A stretch of 64,000 nt of DNA from Hormiphora californensis (taxonomy: Eukaryota; Ctenophora; Tentaculata; Cydippida; Pleurobrachiidae). The stretch lies in NCBI GenBank assembly GCA_020137815.1, contig CM035350.1:8253545-8317544 (forward strand), in the 5' to 3' direction. Below, piece by piece: positions 11,788 to 24,896 of the stretch. A model generated the notes under the pieces. That model searched no databases and had not been told where the DNA came from. It saw only the letters and a program-made list of their open reading frames with translations. A program made the position numbers and the translations under genes. Every line of letters starts with the position of its first letter. Positions within the stretch are counted from its first letter, which is position 1.

Positions 11788-14656
11788 TTACCCGTACCGG
11801 AAGAAAGGTTGAGAGGTACTAGGCTTGTAACTGTGAATATTCACCTTGGTCTCCACGAAATCCAACCTTCTCTTCAAATTCATGAACAGCCTCTGATGTA
11901 TAGTGTGCTCCAACGTATTCATCTTTTTGGTAAGGTGGAGTAACTTGGCATTCACTATCTCGATCTTATCTCGATCACACACCGGATCAAATGTGATCTT
12001 GATGGGAGACCGATCTATCATATCTTGGGTCGCTGCCAGAAGAATCTTGTTATCCATTGCTTTCTCTAGGTCACACAGGGTCTGGGCTCGTCTTACCCTG
12101 GCCGATATCTCCGATCTCTCGTAGATTCGGGTGTAGCTATCGGCCATGATGGCAATCATTAGATTGAGAATTAAGATGCTGGACACGACTATCCACACCA
12201 TTGACATGATCATCCACCAAACTGGAATATCCGGGACTCGGCTTTTACCTGAAAAGACGGGGGGAGAATTAAACTGGGAAAGAAAGGATGGATCCTGTCA
12301 AAAACGAAACATGATAATGTGCCACTGCTATCCATAATGTTACATTTCTCTACCTAAATCACCGACCTCCTTACTATATAGTCCTAGGCATTTGAGTCAA
12401 ATAAAGGAATTTTAAGACAACCATGCGAGACCTTATAGCCATCTTTTAGTGAAGGTCTCGCATAGTTATCTGACATTTCCTGAAACGGGAACTTTCTTAC
12501 GCAAATGCCTAGGACTAATAGTTGGTTAATTAATTGTTTCATTATAACTCACCATCATCATATTCATAGTCAACTAGCACCATCCTCAAAACTGTAAAGA
12601 AGACCTGGTGGAAGCCCTGGATTTGGCCGATTCCCTCAGCACCTCCGGCCCCTGAGCCTCCTTTAGCTGCCCTCCGCTTTCTGGAAATGGTGTCATTAGT
12701 CTGATCCTCCACCTCCTCCCCCTCGATATTTCCCTGCTTGAGGAAGATAGTCTTGTAGAATACCAGCCAAGCGGGGGCGAACAGGAACACGAACATGAGG
12801 CACACACTCCAGAGGTCCTTGGGCACGTACTTCATGAAGATCACGAATGGGCCGAGTTTCTTGGTGATCTGCAGCTTTAGGAAGGTGTTCGTCCACAGGC
12901 AGATGATCGCCAGGGCCCCGGCTATCTTTTCAAAGTTTTCGAAGGACTCGTTAAACATGGAGACTATCTTAATACAGAAGTATAGGAGGAGAATGTGATC
13001 GATAATGATATCAATCAGGATGGAAGGAGCACGTTTTATGTCGTTGTAGAACCGCATACTCTCCATCTCTGTCGCCTCGCCTATCAAATGTGTCCCCTTC
13101 TTGTGTATGTACTTCTGCTCGTTCTCGTTAGTAACTTTGCGCAGTTTACGTAGGTAAATCAGGTACTTGTGCCGGTTGTGCAGGATATAGCAATTGTCCT
13201 TGAGTCGGATACAGTAGGTTAGCAGGGATATGAAGTAGATACACAGATGACCAATGTGAACGAAACTCTTCTCTTGTCCTCCCACTACTTTCTCATCCTC
13301 GTTCAGCATGTACAGAGTCGTCCAGATGATGGAGTAAAATGCCACGAAGAGGAAATTCTTCTTGGTGGGCTTGTGTCCGTACAACTCCCATTTTGCTTCT
13401 GTGAGGTGTTTGAACACGGGGTGTTCCACAATCCCCAGGTTACCCTGCCAGACAAGGAATTGGAACAGAGAGGTCTGGACCTTCATCTCCGTCTTTAGCA
13501 GCGTGTCAAGGTGGTAGAACCGGTGACCTGAAGTAAATAGAAGAAGTTAATCCTGAGCGTGGGATATGAAACCCATGGAATAAGCGAGGCTGGTTGGTTG
13601 GTTGGTGAGAGCGGTTGGTGCTTTTGGAGCCTTTGTTAGGGGTTCACGGTTGACCATGAGAGGCTGGTGTATGCCTGATAGCGAAACATGTCCAATCCCA
13701 TTCTCTCTACCCTCACAAGCGAGTGCCAAACACATCTCCCTTCTCCTCTACTTACCCTCAAGGAGGTCCTCAGTACAGAGTTTATCGAACACATCCCTAA
13801 TTAGAGTGGGCATGGTGAAGGCCACCCTCATCACAGTCGTAATCCCCGAGTTGTCCACTATGTACGGGTTAGCCCCCATGGCAATGAAGTAGGCAGTGAC
13901 TTTGGAGTGCCGGAAATGGGCTGATATGGCAGCTGGAGTGAGTCCGAGGTTGTCCTGCTGGTTAATATCACATTTCTGAAAGGGGGTTGGTTAGAGATGT
14001 GATATACACTTGATGTTGACCCCTCCCTTGGCTTCAATTGTAAAATGACTGTAATGAATGTTTCATGTATGTATGAACAATACAACTCCCACCCCACCTA
14101 CCCGTTGCAGTAAGAACCGGACCATATCCTTGGCACCAAATAAGGCAGCTACATGGAGGGGAGACCTGTTCAGTTCCCCCGCTACCAAGTTGATATTACA
14201 CCCATTATCTACCAGGATCTCCGCTCCATCTACATTGTTTGCCATGGCGGCATAGAAAATGGGAGTATACCCGTACGAATCAGGGACATCCAGGTCAATC
14301 TCCCCTAGAAACTTCATTTCCATTAGCAGTTGGAAGTCCTCGCCTTTGCAGTACTGCGCAGCCAGATGGAATATAGTCTGATCGAAATCATCTTTTATGT
14401 TGAAGTTCTCCGGGTCCAGACCCTTAATAAGCTTGTACAGCCGGGTACTATCTAGGTACAACTTCTTGTACTTGAACTGGCTGGCTCCGACCTGTCTGGA
14501 TGCTTTGAGAAAATACGAAAATATGGCATACTTATCGATTTTCTCCTCGCAGAAGGATGTTATAGCGTGGAGGGGTGCCTTCCGGGTCAGCAGGTACTTC
14601 CTCATGTTAGGATGGCCCTGTTGGAATGCAGAGTTCCGAGATAGCATTTTGTTCAT
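11788..14656 (-). CDS. Ankyrin-repeat TRP cation channel (TRPV/TRPA-like), paralog A, 736 aa
   Basis: Exons: 14656-14102, 13975-13756, 13527-12553, 12248-11788. All are GT-AG with matching phases and sum to 2211 nt. The N-terminus has about four or five ankyrin repeats (HLAAQYCKGEDFQLL, GYTPIFYAAMANNVDGAEIL, SPLHVAALFGAKDMVRFLL, GLTPAAISAHFRHSKVTAYF). Six membrane segments follow: S1 near NFLFVAFYSIIWTT, S4-S5 around KLGPFVIFMKY, a pore helix FFTVLRMVLVDYEYDDG, and S6 WIVVSSILILNLMIAIMADSY. A basic segment ending QTLCDLEK follows S6, like a TRP box. Length fits TRPV (about 700-850 aa) rather than TRPA, which has many more ankyrin repeats. A non-selective cation channel in the plasma or ciliary membrane is inferred. 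The pore motif has Val where paralog B has Gly. Subfamily is uncertain. Confidence 0.88.
12381..12515. mobile_element. TA-flanked MITE in TRP paralog A intron
   Basis: Terminal inverted repeats GTCCTAGGCATTTG and CAAATGCCTAGGAC are flanked by TA on both sides (12379-12380, 12516-12517). An inner hairpin ATGCGAGACCTT / AAGGTCTCGCAT lies between. A 135-bp element flanked by TA suggests a Tc1/mariner-type non-autonomous element. It sits in the last intron of the channel gene. Confidence 0.75.
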
Positions 14657-15633
14657 GATTTTATAACGGTCTCTTGGGTAGAGCTTTAGTTAGATGAATT
14701 GTATGAACTTGTGGAATCTATATCACCGGGCTATAATAATACTTCGTGAAAACAACGATGTATTGGGGGATAGTCCAAAGAGAGTGGTTAGATAGCACAA
14801 ATACAAGTACACTAGAGTGTCAAAGAGGCTCTAGCTGACCAGGGGTAGATAGAGCTGGTCTTGTTTTATGCATATAGCATGGCAGCATAACCAAGAGCTG
14901 CAAGCAACACATGTACACATGATCGTGAGGGGGAGAGCTGCACGCCCCAGATAATATAGGAGCTGCAAGGGGTAGCATTTATCAAGGAGGATAATCAGAG
15001 CTATAGGGACCAGTTACAAGGTGTCACACACTATAGAGGTATTGCAGAGCTGTGATAATGATTCTGAAAGGACACATGCTGCTCTCTCTCTCAGTGACCT
15101 CTCTAGTGTAACCATTGTGTCTTAGTCATTAGTGTAACATACAACAAGCAAAGACAGACAGAAGGAAAAATATGCTTTATGTCAAGATCATTGTGCTTCT
15201 TGGGGTGCTGTCATAATCGCATATAGTATGTTAGACTCACTTACCTAATACGCAGTTGATCCTATTACAGCTGGAATTGTAGAATGACCACTAATCTGGA
15301 TCTGTTGAACAGGGAAATGGCAGGAACAATGTTGTTGACAGATGAAGTTAGATCAATTGCACAATCCGAGATATGATGTCAAAACTGTGATCACCACGCC
15401 ACCGCACTCACAGACCAATCCAAATGGAGTACGCCATGGTTAAACGACTAATAATTGTTGGAAGAAAGGAAAACAAGATTAAACACATAATAGGGTAATT
15501 TTAGCTGAACTTTCGACGTGGGTAAAAATGAATTCTCATGAGACCAGTATACTTAGTGGCGTGCAGTACGCCAATATCAGTAACTGATACCGCTTTAGTG
15601 TTTCCCGTTTCAAACAAATATTATCGATGTCCG

Positions 15634-15817
<184 letters not shown>

Positions 15818-16129
15818 TTTAAGATCGAGATAGACATAGCTTTCAAACCACTTTCGAGCAATGGTTTATGACTAAGAAGATACATTATAGATTGCAAAGA
15901 GGAAAATATTGCGGAGTAGTAGAGCTAATGAGTCATGGAACGAGTAGCAACAATCCGACGATCTGAGTCAGAGACAAAGAGAGAGAGTGATATAATAGTG
16001 AGAGAGATAGAGAGATGGCATTTCCTCCACAACATTTGACTTCTTCCAATCCAGGGAAGCGCCATCGTACAACTGCACTATTGTCTAATGGTGTAGAAGA
16101 GATCTCAACTTGCATACACAACAATACAC

Positions 16130-16131
<2 letters not shown>

Positions 16132-16206
<75 letters not shown>
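16132..16206. repeat. (CT)n microsatellite
   Basis: Uninterrupted CT run. Confidence 0.9.
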
Positions 16207-16210
<4 letters not shown>

Positions 16211-17223
16211 TCTCGCCATTATTCCCTATTTCTGTCCTCAATCTGCCCTCAATCCCTCTAACTTTGTCGGTCTTATCTCACGGTCTTTAGTCGCTAAGGC
16301 GGCATTTTCATTGAGCAATAGACAGCTGAATATATTAATTTCAATAAACAAATTGTTTGGTCAAAATATTAAGGAGTTGTAGAGTGTAGACAAATCACTC
16401 AAAATGTTTGAGGTCAAGAAAATACAGGGGGGAAGTAATTTCCTGTGATAGTTTTCAATTCCCACAATTATTCTCCTTTGCTTCCACTGGAAAAAGTTTC
16501 TGAATGAAAATGTGGATTTCTGCGAAAGATGAACAGATATGATATAAAATTGTTTAAGTCGCTTGACACTGTTTCCGTGCTCCGAATAAAAAGAAAGTAT
16601 GAACAATTCGAAGAAATGTGCACTTGAAAGATGAAGCAAAAATTCCTAATTCGTGTGGCCAGGATTGTACAAAAGGACTCGAAGAAATAAGAATACTACT
16701 GAGTTAATGAATTAATGAAAAACAACTGTTTGTCAATAACCATGGCTATCAATACATTATTCAACCAGACATATTATAATTGGCTACAATTTTAGCACAG
16801 TAGTCTCTACAATCCACTAAGCTAACTACAATTGTCCTAACTACTACTGCAGTCGTTAATAAGCTGCCTCTTTGATCATGTGCGAAATATGTGCCTTTGA
16901 CATCTAGAGAGCTCTCTCTCCATCTTCATCATCCCTCCTTATTGTCTTCTCTCCTCCATTCCTTATAGTCCTTTCTCTATCCCTTATTCATACAATCATC
17001 ACTTTATCGTGCTATCCTATTCTCCCTTCCCTCTCGCATGTGCCAAGAGCGAGGCTACTACATCTCTAGACACGTGAAGGTTGAACATTCCTCTTTCAAC
17101 TAGATGCATCAAGACACATTCACTATTCTACAGAACGACTGATGTTAATTGATTTCACTGCTCTCTTCAAATCATGATGGATGTCTAAATGGATGTCTAA
17201 ATGTATGTCCAGTCGCTCATAGA

Positions 17224-19589
17224 TCAGGTCTTGTTATAGAGAGTCAGGGTGTCCTCAATGTATGCTAGTTTATCCGTAATAACCGCCAGCACCGTCTTCT
17301 CAAGCAAGACTTCCATTTTGGAAAGTCTGACACTCAGCAACCTCACCCTCTCCTCAATGACGTTGATCTTCTCCCTATCACAGACCGGGTCAAATGTCTG
17401 CCGGATGGGCTGGCATGTCCGGAGTTCTGCTGTCAGCGTTGCTAGGAGACCCGGTGTAAGACTCTTCTCCAAATCACAAATGTACTGGGCTCGTTCTATC
17501 CTTGCTACCAGGCCCGCAGTCTCGAATATCCGGCTGTAACTGTCTGCCATGAGGGCTATCAACAGGTTCAGGACTATGATACTGGAGACTGTGATCCAGA
17601 TGGCGCTGACTATCATCCACCACGCCGGCTTTATCAGTAGCTGGTTGGACCTGGAGGAAGCATTTGTAAAGATCTATAATTGAATCTGAAAATATATGGG
17701 GATTCAGGTTGAACTAGGATCAGAAAAAGGGGTCAATATCTATATCGACTAGTATAGTTATACACTGTTCTATCTGTTAATTAACTGTACTATCTGTTAA
17801 TTAACACGTACCTTGCCATGCCCTCTTCATAATCATAATCACCCAGGACCATCCGGAGAACTCTAAAGAAGGTTTCCAGCTCACTGAGTCCCACAAACGT
17901 GTCAATCTCTGCCCCTCCGCCCCGACCTTTAGGTTTGGCGGCCCGTGTCTGTCTAGCTGCTTCATCACCATCTCCCTCCCCCTCTGTCTTCTCACCACTC
18001 TCCGTGACATAGATGGTCTTGTAGAAGACCAGGAATGCTGGAACAAACAGGGCCATGAACATGGTAATGACTTTCTTCAGATCTTGCTGAGCGTACTTCA
18101 TGAATATTACAAAGGGGCCAACTGATTTTGTTATTGAGAGTTTCATGAAGCCTGTGACCCACAGGCACATCACCACACAGGAACCCCCTACACTCTCTAT
18201 CTTGGCGAGATGGGGGAAGAAGAATGTTGCTAGTTTAAGGGCAATGTACGCCATCAGAGACACATCCACCACCACATCGAATATGAGACCTGGAGTGTTG
18301 CAAAGATCGTCGTAGAAGCTCATCTCGCCCTTGCTAGTTTTCTTGTTGATGTCCTTGATGAGCAGCCAACCCTTTGGGTGGACTATGGCCTGTTCATACA
18401 GGTCTGTCATGGTCATTAGTCTCTTGACGAAGGTGAAGTAGAGATACCTCCTCCTCAAACTTCGATACGTCAGGATAATCCTGAAGGCGAGGAGAGCAAA
18501 TGCAGCGAGTATGAGAATCAGAAATCCCCCGTGTTTGGGTGTGATTTTCGTCATGGTGGTCAGGTCGAGATCGTTGTCCAGCATGTATACCGCCAGCCAC
18601 ACAATCAGATACAGACCGAGGAAGATAAAGTTTTTATTGGCCGGACCTGCCCCGTACATGTTCCATTTGGCGTTCGTTAGCTGTTCAAATATGGGGTGGT
18701 CTGCTATCCCCATGTTGCCCTTCCACACCAGGAATTGGAAGAGAGAACCGTGGATGTCGTCATCGTGTTCTAGAACCTTGTTGAGGTCGTAACTTCGCTC
18801 ACCTGGTGGGAGGGGAGGGGTCACGGTAACCTCATTCGCCTGGTAAGGGGAGGGTAACTACAGTCACCTAGTGAGGGGGGGGGTCAGTAAAATTCAAGTG
18901 GGTGCAAGGTTTTTGGGCGGAGTGAGCGGGTCATGAGTGGGTGAGTGGTGGTGGTAAATGGATGTGGAGTTTGGGGAATAGTGACGTGTGTGGGAGATTT
19001 GATACATTCTAGATAATATTCTAGATTCAGGATATATGCGGTGAGGGGGATATATACCCTGGTAGATGTCCTCAGTGACGAGTCTATCAAACACGTCCCT
19101 AATCAGGGTGGGCATGGTATTAGCGATCCTGAGGGCGGTGGGTATCCGATATTTGTCCTGGATAAAAGGATCCGCCCCTCGAGACAGGAACCGTTCTGTT
19201 ATGGTGGAGTGGCGGTAGTAGGCTGCCAGTGCCATGGGTGTTAGACCCATTGAGTCCTTGCTATCTATCGCTATATGTGGCTTCTGAGGAGAGAGGAACT
19301 GTCATAAATAGCTTTGAATTGTCGTTGGTAATGTAACTCTATAGCTTAGTTCGCAAGAAGGGGTTACCGTCATGCCGGACAGGGGTTAGAGCGCACCAAC
19401 TAGTTTGTATGTTTTCTTATATTTGTTTTATTTGTATGATTTATTTCTAGAGTATACGTGATTCTTATTCATGGATATTTACGGAAGCAGCCGCAGTATG
19501 ATATGACCACTGTTTATCCATGTGGTTTTTAATTGGTGCCCGGGCAAAAATATTTGATCCTAGACTTTGAGGAAATTTAAGAGAGTTTC

Positions 19590-19659
<70 letters not shown>

Positions 19660-21200
19660 AAGATTTTTGCCCTAATAGCCCACATCCTAGAGAGTTACTC
19701 GCCCTCTCATATCCGGTATGTAGAGCATGTGTGTTACCAGAGAGCTGGTTTTATTACCACAACATGCAGACCAAAGAAGTGCAACTCAAAAATTATACGA
19801 TGAGTGATTCCAAAAATGATCCCTTAACCACAAAACGGTTTCCTCGCTCAGATTCATTGGATCTGCTAATTTGTTACGAAGAACAACTTATTTCAAGGAC
19901 CACTAAGCAATGCATAATATATGTCATGTCCCAATTCACTGTTTATAGCCACAAGATTCATTAAAATGTGACTTCAAACAGGACAAATCAAATCTCAGCA
20001 GGTGCTCTATGACGTGTCACCACATTACCTGATCAAATCTCAGCAGGTGCTCTATGACGTGTCACCACATTACCTGATCAAATCTCAGCAGGTACTCTAT
20101 GACGTGTCACCACATTACCTGATCAAATCTCAGCAGGTACTCTATAACTTCAGCACTACCATACATTGCAGCAATGTGTAGGACCGTTCGTTGACACCGC
20201 CAAGCTCTAATGGGACGGAAAGTGGTTTGGTAAAATGAAATTTGCAAAAACTGCAACCCAATAATGCGATTGATGTACTGCTGCAGGGAAGACATATTTT
20301 AGCACAGATCGAAAATTACAAACAATACAGAGGAAAACTTTCTGGCGGCGACGACCCGATCTGAGGGCATCCAGAGTCTGGCATAGTCAGGCAGGGGAAA
20401 ACAATTAGATATGACCACATACGTTTTTTTAATATCTGCCCCTGCATTTATCAGCACATCAAGGTTATCCACATTGTTCGCTATTGCAGCATAAAAGAGA
20501 GGAGTATACCCCATATTATCGCAGGCGTTAACTTCCGCTCCATAATCCAGAAGTGACTTTACATCATCAACTGGGGGGGGGGGTACATATATAGAATAAC
20601 CAGCCAACATCCCCCTTCCTATCCCTATTCCCTGTCATTTAGTCCACCCAACTTATCCCAATCAACCCCGTTGTTGCTGCACATCCCTCTAAAATGCCAT
20701 CCCTCTAAAATGCCATGAAACTAAAATGCCATGAAACTAAAATGCCATCCCTCTAAAATGCCATGAAACTAAAATCCCATCCCTCTAAAAATGAAATCCC
20801 TCTAAAATCCCATCCCTCTAACTCCTTACCAGAGCAGTATTGGGCGGCAATATGTAGCACTGTCTGTGTATAACCGTCAGTGAGATCAATGTCTTCAGGC
20901 TGCATCAGTTCTCGCATGTTCTTGTAGTCAGTGGGTAGGGTGTTGTACGTGTATCTTGAACAACCTGTCCAGGAGATATGTCACGTGATGCTACTCCTTT
21001 ATAAATATTTATGCTGCTCCTTCATAAATATTGATGTTGCTACTACCTGCTGTCTTGGCAAGGAAGTCAAAGTAGCAGAAGAGTCTGTAACGCTTGTTAT
21101 CAGGATGCGGTATCACCGTGATTGGATCAGAGTAGCTGGCCTCTTTGGTCGTGGTCACCATGGCTGTGATATGGGCCATAGTGGAACCACCCCTCGCCAT
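17224..21200 (-). CDS. Ankyrin-repeat TRP cation channel (TRPV/TRPA-like), paralog B, 722 aa
   Basis: Exons: 21200-21047, 20964-20830, 20570-20423, 20206-20119, 19283-19058, 18802-17812, 17650-17224. All are GT-AG with consistent phases and sum to 2169 nt. It is clearly a tandem paralog of the channel at 11788-14656. It has ankyrin repeats (QTVLHIAAQYCSG, GYTPLFYAAIANNVDNLDVL, RTVLHIAAMYGSAEVIEYLL, GLTPMALAAYYRHSTITERF) and six membrane segments. The pore helix is FFRVLRMVLGDYDYEEG, followed by S6 SSIIVLNLLIALMADSY and a post-S6 segment ending QYICDLEK. Its ankyrin region is cut by three introns that paralog A lacks, while the last three exons match A's layout. The donor of exon 20206-20119 has been tandemly duplicated. 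Start chosen as the first in-frame ATG of the open first exon. Confidence 0.88.
19590..19657. repeat. (CT)n microsatellite
   Basis: CT run inside an intron of TRP paralog B. Confidence 0.9.
19986..20160 (-). repeat. 45-bp tandem repeat carrying a splice donor
   Basis: Almost four copies of a 45-bp unit, with CAGCAGGT(A/G)CTCTATGACG recurring at 45-bp spacing. On the minus strand each unit is the last part of an ankyrin exon plus its donor, LLRFDQ then GTAATG. The real donor is at 20118-20117; copies lie at about 20073 and 20028. Reading past the first donor meets TGA after three codons. Confidence 0.85.
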
Positions 21201-21474
21201 GATGATGTGGAGAACTAGTTATTATTAACTCACAACAGGACTCAGTAATATATTATAACTGCTGGTAAGTTAGCAAACACACGAGTTCGGAGGGAAGTGG
21301 GAAATTGAAGTTATACGATCTATTCTCTCTATCTCTCTCTCTCTATCTCTCTCTATCTTTATGTCGCTGAATCTCACAGGTCAGGCTCTATATCACAGTT
21401 GCACTCAAGCTAGTTAATATCCGTTAGTCACGTGCCTCCAACTAACTAACATATAGACAACTCGATCATGAAGT

Positions 21475-21597
<123 letters not shown>

Positions 21598-22409
21598 AAA
21601 ATAGCTGGTAGAGAGAACTTGTGCTCGGTTGTAACACGTGGTCTTTTCCTTAGCAAAAAAAAGTTGACGTAATCTTTCTCGCCATGGCCTTGCATCCCAA
21701 GTTAGAGCATAAAATGGGAGCTGATTGAATCTCTTTTGATTGGGCCTCATTATAGTTAACACTTAACACGATTACATGCTAGCCACGACCACAGTTCATT
21801 TTAATTTCCTAGTTTCCGAACAACCTGTGAATGAATTTAGATTTCAATTAGCCACTGAGAGCCAAGCATATAAGTTTTATCTATTCTTTCTTCTCTATCT
21901 GACCTCAGAATCTATCTCTTTAGCTCCCTACTCCTCCCAATCCCCAGTATCCTGCTACCCACTCCCAGCAAACCCTTGGTCCCGTATGCCCATACTACCC
22001 AACCCCTCATCCTAGCCAATACCCACCCCATATGGGGAGACAGTTTGCTGGTAATTTTCCCATGCGAATTATTACTCCCACTGGACATGCTCTAGTACCG
22101 ATGTTCTAATTACATGCCCCTCCTCTCTGGTAGTTAGAGAGTAGTTAATTCGTACTCCACCCTGCTGGGGGGGGGGGGGGGCATCTCGCGGTTTTTCCGG
22201 GACCTGGAGAGCACCATTGGAAGAGAAGAGGGAGCGGGATAGAATAATGAAAGAGAGAGGATGAGGGAAGGAAGTTATATGAAGACAAGATAGAGAAGAT
22301 AAAAGAGGGAGAGAGAGGGAGAGAGAGAGAGAGAGAGCAGAGAGACAGAGAGAGAGAGAGAGAAGTATAATAGTGGTTTCAGTATCCAGTAAGATTTTTT
22401 ACAACGCAC

Positions 22410-22416
22410 TATAAAC
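22410..22416 (+). promoter_or_regulatory. TATA-like box upstream of prohormone gene
   Basis: TATAAAC lies 92-98 bp upstream of the ATG at 22508. If used, transcription would start near 22440 and leave a 5' UTR of about 70 nt. Confidence 0.35.
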
Positions 22417-22507
22417 GTCCAGCTCACGCAAATCGTAAATCATTTCTTGAACGAACCTTCCCAGATTTTCTGAACTTGAATTACATCTTCTTCCGACTGA
22501 TATCAAC

Positions 22508-23481
22508 ATGGCCTGTTCCAGATTTCTCACATCAATGCTTCTGTAAGTATACAAATTAAATTGATTAAATTCATTATCTCTAGCTTGGACCCACATGTTA
22601 CTTTCTGGTCAAGCGCAGAGAGACGTTACGAGTAACCAATCTCTAGCCGTCACTATATTGAGTTCAGTTCTTCCTTCCTTCCTTCCTTCCTTCCTTCCTT
22701 CCTTCCTTCCTTCCTTCCTTCCTTCCTTCCTTCCTTCCTTCCTTCCTTCCTTCCTTCCTTCCTTCCTTCCTTCCTTCCTTCCTTCCTTCCTTCCTTCCTT
22801 CCTTCCTTCCTTCCTTCCTTCCTTCCTTCCTTCCTTCCTTCCTTCCTTCCTTCCTTCCTTCCTTCCTTCCTTCCTTCCTTCCTTCCTTCCTTCCTTCCTT
22901 CCTTCCTTCCTTCCTTCCTTCCTTCCTCAAATTATTACCATTTCAGATTCGTCACCTTGGCCTTCCTGCTCCACCTCAGTTCGGCACAGTTCTGTAAGTC
23001 GAGACTAGCAACTTTATTTCTGAAGACAGCTGTGGTTCAAAACAATTGTCCCAAATGTCTCAGTCTGGTGGCGCCGAACAGATCTGAGCTTATTGTCGTG
23101 GGTCGGTGTCACCAGACAGCTAGCTCCTCAAAACTTCTTTAGAAAATTCTGGTTATTTGCCAAAGTGGCATTGACAACTAACGCCCACCTCCCCTTAGTC
23201 GATCCTAACAGCTTTGGAGTTGGCAAAAGATCTGTTCTGGCCCTGGACGATTTAATGAACGAGGTAGGGTACATATACACTTGGAGAATTGCCAGCCACT
23301 CAGGAGCTCCCTGATACCCCCGTTACATCATGTGGCACATATTATATTTTGTTTTATATTATGTGTTGTAAGATCATAATATATATCTCTGTTTCAGCAC
23401 CCGGAACTGTTTGACGAGGCCCTGAGGAACTCAACTAATGGGAGAAGATGGAGAGAGTGCTTAGGGAGGAGAAGGAGGTGA
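22508..23481 (+). CDS. Putative amidated-neuropeptide prohormone, 76 aa, 4 exons
   Basis: Exons 22508-22542, 22947-22993, 23199-23263 and 23398-23481 join in phase through strong GT-AG sites. Exons 1 and 2 together make a signal peptide: a basic start (MACSR), a hydrophobic core (LLFVTLAFLLHL) and a cleavage site SSA-Q. The mature chain starts with QFFDPNSFGV followed by GKR. That is the classic layout for pyroglutamate formation, dibasic cleavage and C-terminal amidation, giving pQFFDPNSFGV-amide. An acidic associated peptide follows, then a second GRR site, one Cys and a terminal RRRR. Peptide directly after the signal, then GKR, then associated peptide is the layout of GnRH/AKH-type precursors, but the peptide does not match their consensus. 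A weak donor at 23478 could instead join, in phase, to the exon at 25375. Not matched to any known family. Confidence 0.6.
22672..22927. repeat. (CCTT)n tetranucleotide array
   Basis: About 64 uninterrupted CCTT units. It occupies most of the first intron (22543-22946), the one that splits the signal peptide of the prohormone gene. Confidence 0.97.
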
Positions 23482-23595
23482 TCTAATCAGTCGGTGCAGT
23501 GCACATGTCACTGAGAGAAGGAGAGAGTGAGAGAGGTGAGAGAGAAGGAGAGTGAGAGAGAGTGAGAACTGAGAACTGAGAGTGAGAGTGAGAGA

Positions 23596-23597
<2 letters not shown>

Positions 23598-23677
<80 letters not shown>
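23598..23677. repeat. (GA)n microsatellite
   Basis: GA run just downstream of the prohormone stop codon, in a GA-rich 23500-23700 stretch. Confidence 0.9.
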
Positions 23678-23679
<2 letters not shown>

Positions 23680-24794
23680 TGTGAGGAAGGGGGATAGGGA
23701 GACATGGACTCTCAATCTAATATTTGGAAGGGCTCGGAACCTTCCTTCTTTTATAACGAGTATCAACTTGACCTTGTTGAAAAGAGTCTTGATCTGTTAA
23801 AATTATTTTAATTCAGTTTTCAAAATTAGTTTTTTTAGATCTTGTACCCGACAAACACTGGGTCTTGCCGGGGGTATTCGACTTTCAAACAAATCGATCC
23901 GGTAGAACCTACCATATCTCCTCATGTCCCAAATTTCTCTCCCCCTTTCTCAGTTCCACATGTTCCTGATCCCTGTCCCTCCCCCACACACTTTGGGTGT
24001 CGTTATTGTAACAGTACACAGACCAGCTACTACTAATGGAAAATCACTTAGCCTCACATGCACTGTAGAAGACAGGCATTGGAGCCGCCAGTGAGAGATG
24101 ATGACCAGTGTGCTGATTTTAATGTACCTATATCGGAACTGTTCTGCTTGTTGGGAGTAATTGACGTCATGGGGGCTGTAGTTTGGGAGAAATGGGGGGC
24201 ATGTCTTTGTTACTGGTCTGATGTTGTCCTAACCTCTCTCTCTTCAATGAGCTCATTGTGGTTTTGATGTCCTTATTTAAATGGAGATTCATCAGGGGCC
24301 CCCCAGACCCCTAGGAGTAGGATAATAGTGCGGTTTGTGGTTCGTTTGTTGTGGGCAACAAAACCACTGTTTCATGGTTGGCCAATACCTAATAAATAGC
24401 CCCTAATTTTGCTAGTTCTTAGCTTGGATTTGCCCCAAGTTTGGACCCCAATAACCATGGTATACAACGAACTTCTTCATTTTCATTCTCACATACCAGA
24501 AAAATTGGCTATAACCACAAGCTGGCCTGGCCAATAGAATATATGCAGTATTAAACTGCTGCAAGCTGCCACATATGTCGCACTGCGGGATCAGTGATCC
24601 TGTACACACATGGCATGGTTTTTGAATATTGCACTTATACTGAAGAATGAACAGCTCATCATATTCCAATATTATTGAGTGCTGTTTGTCTCTCGTTTTT
24701 TCTTTCTTTTTCTCTCTCTCTGTGTCTCAACCTCTTTCTCTCTGTCTCTCTCTGTCTCTCTCTCTGTCTCTCTCTGTCTCTCTTTCTCTCTGTC

Positions 24795-24896
<102 letters not shown>

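Noticed and set aside
22595-23008. LPSF-repeat frame and its KEGR antisense
   Set aside because: Translation of the (CCTT)n array in an intron.
22957-23142. 61-residue frame beginning MAFLLHLSSAQFC
   Set aside because: Its first part is exon 2 of the prohormone; the rest reads through a strong GTAAGT donor into intron.
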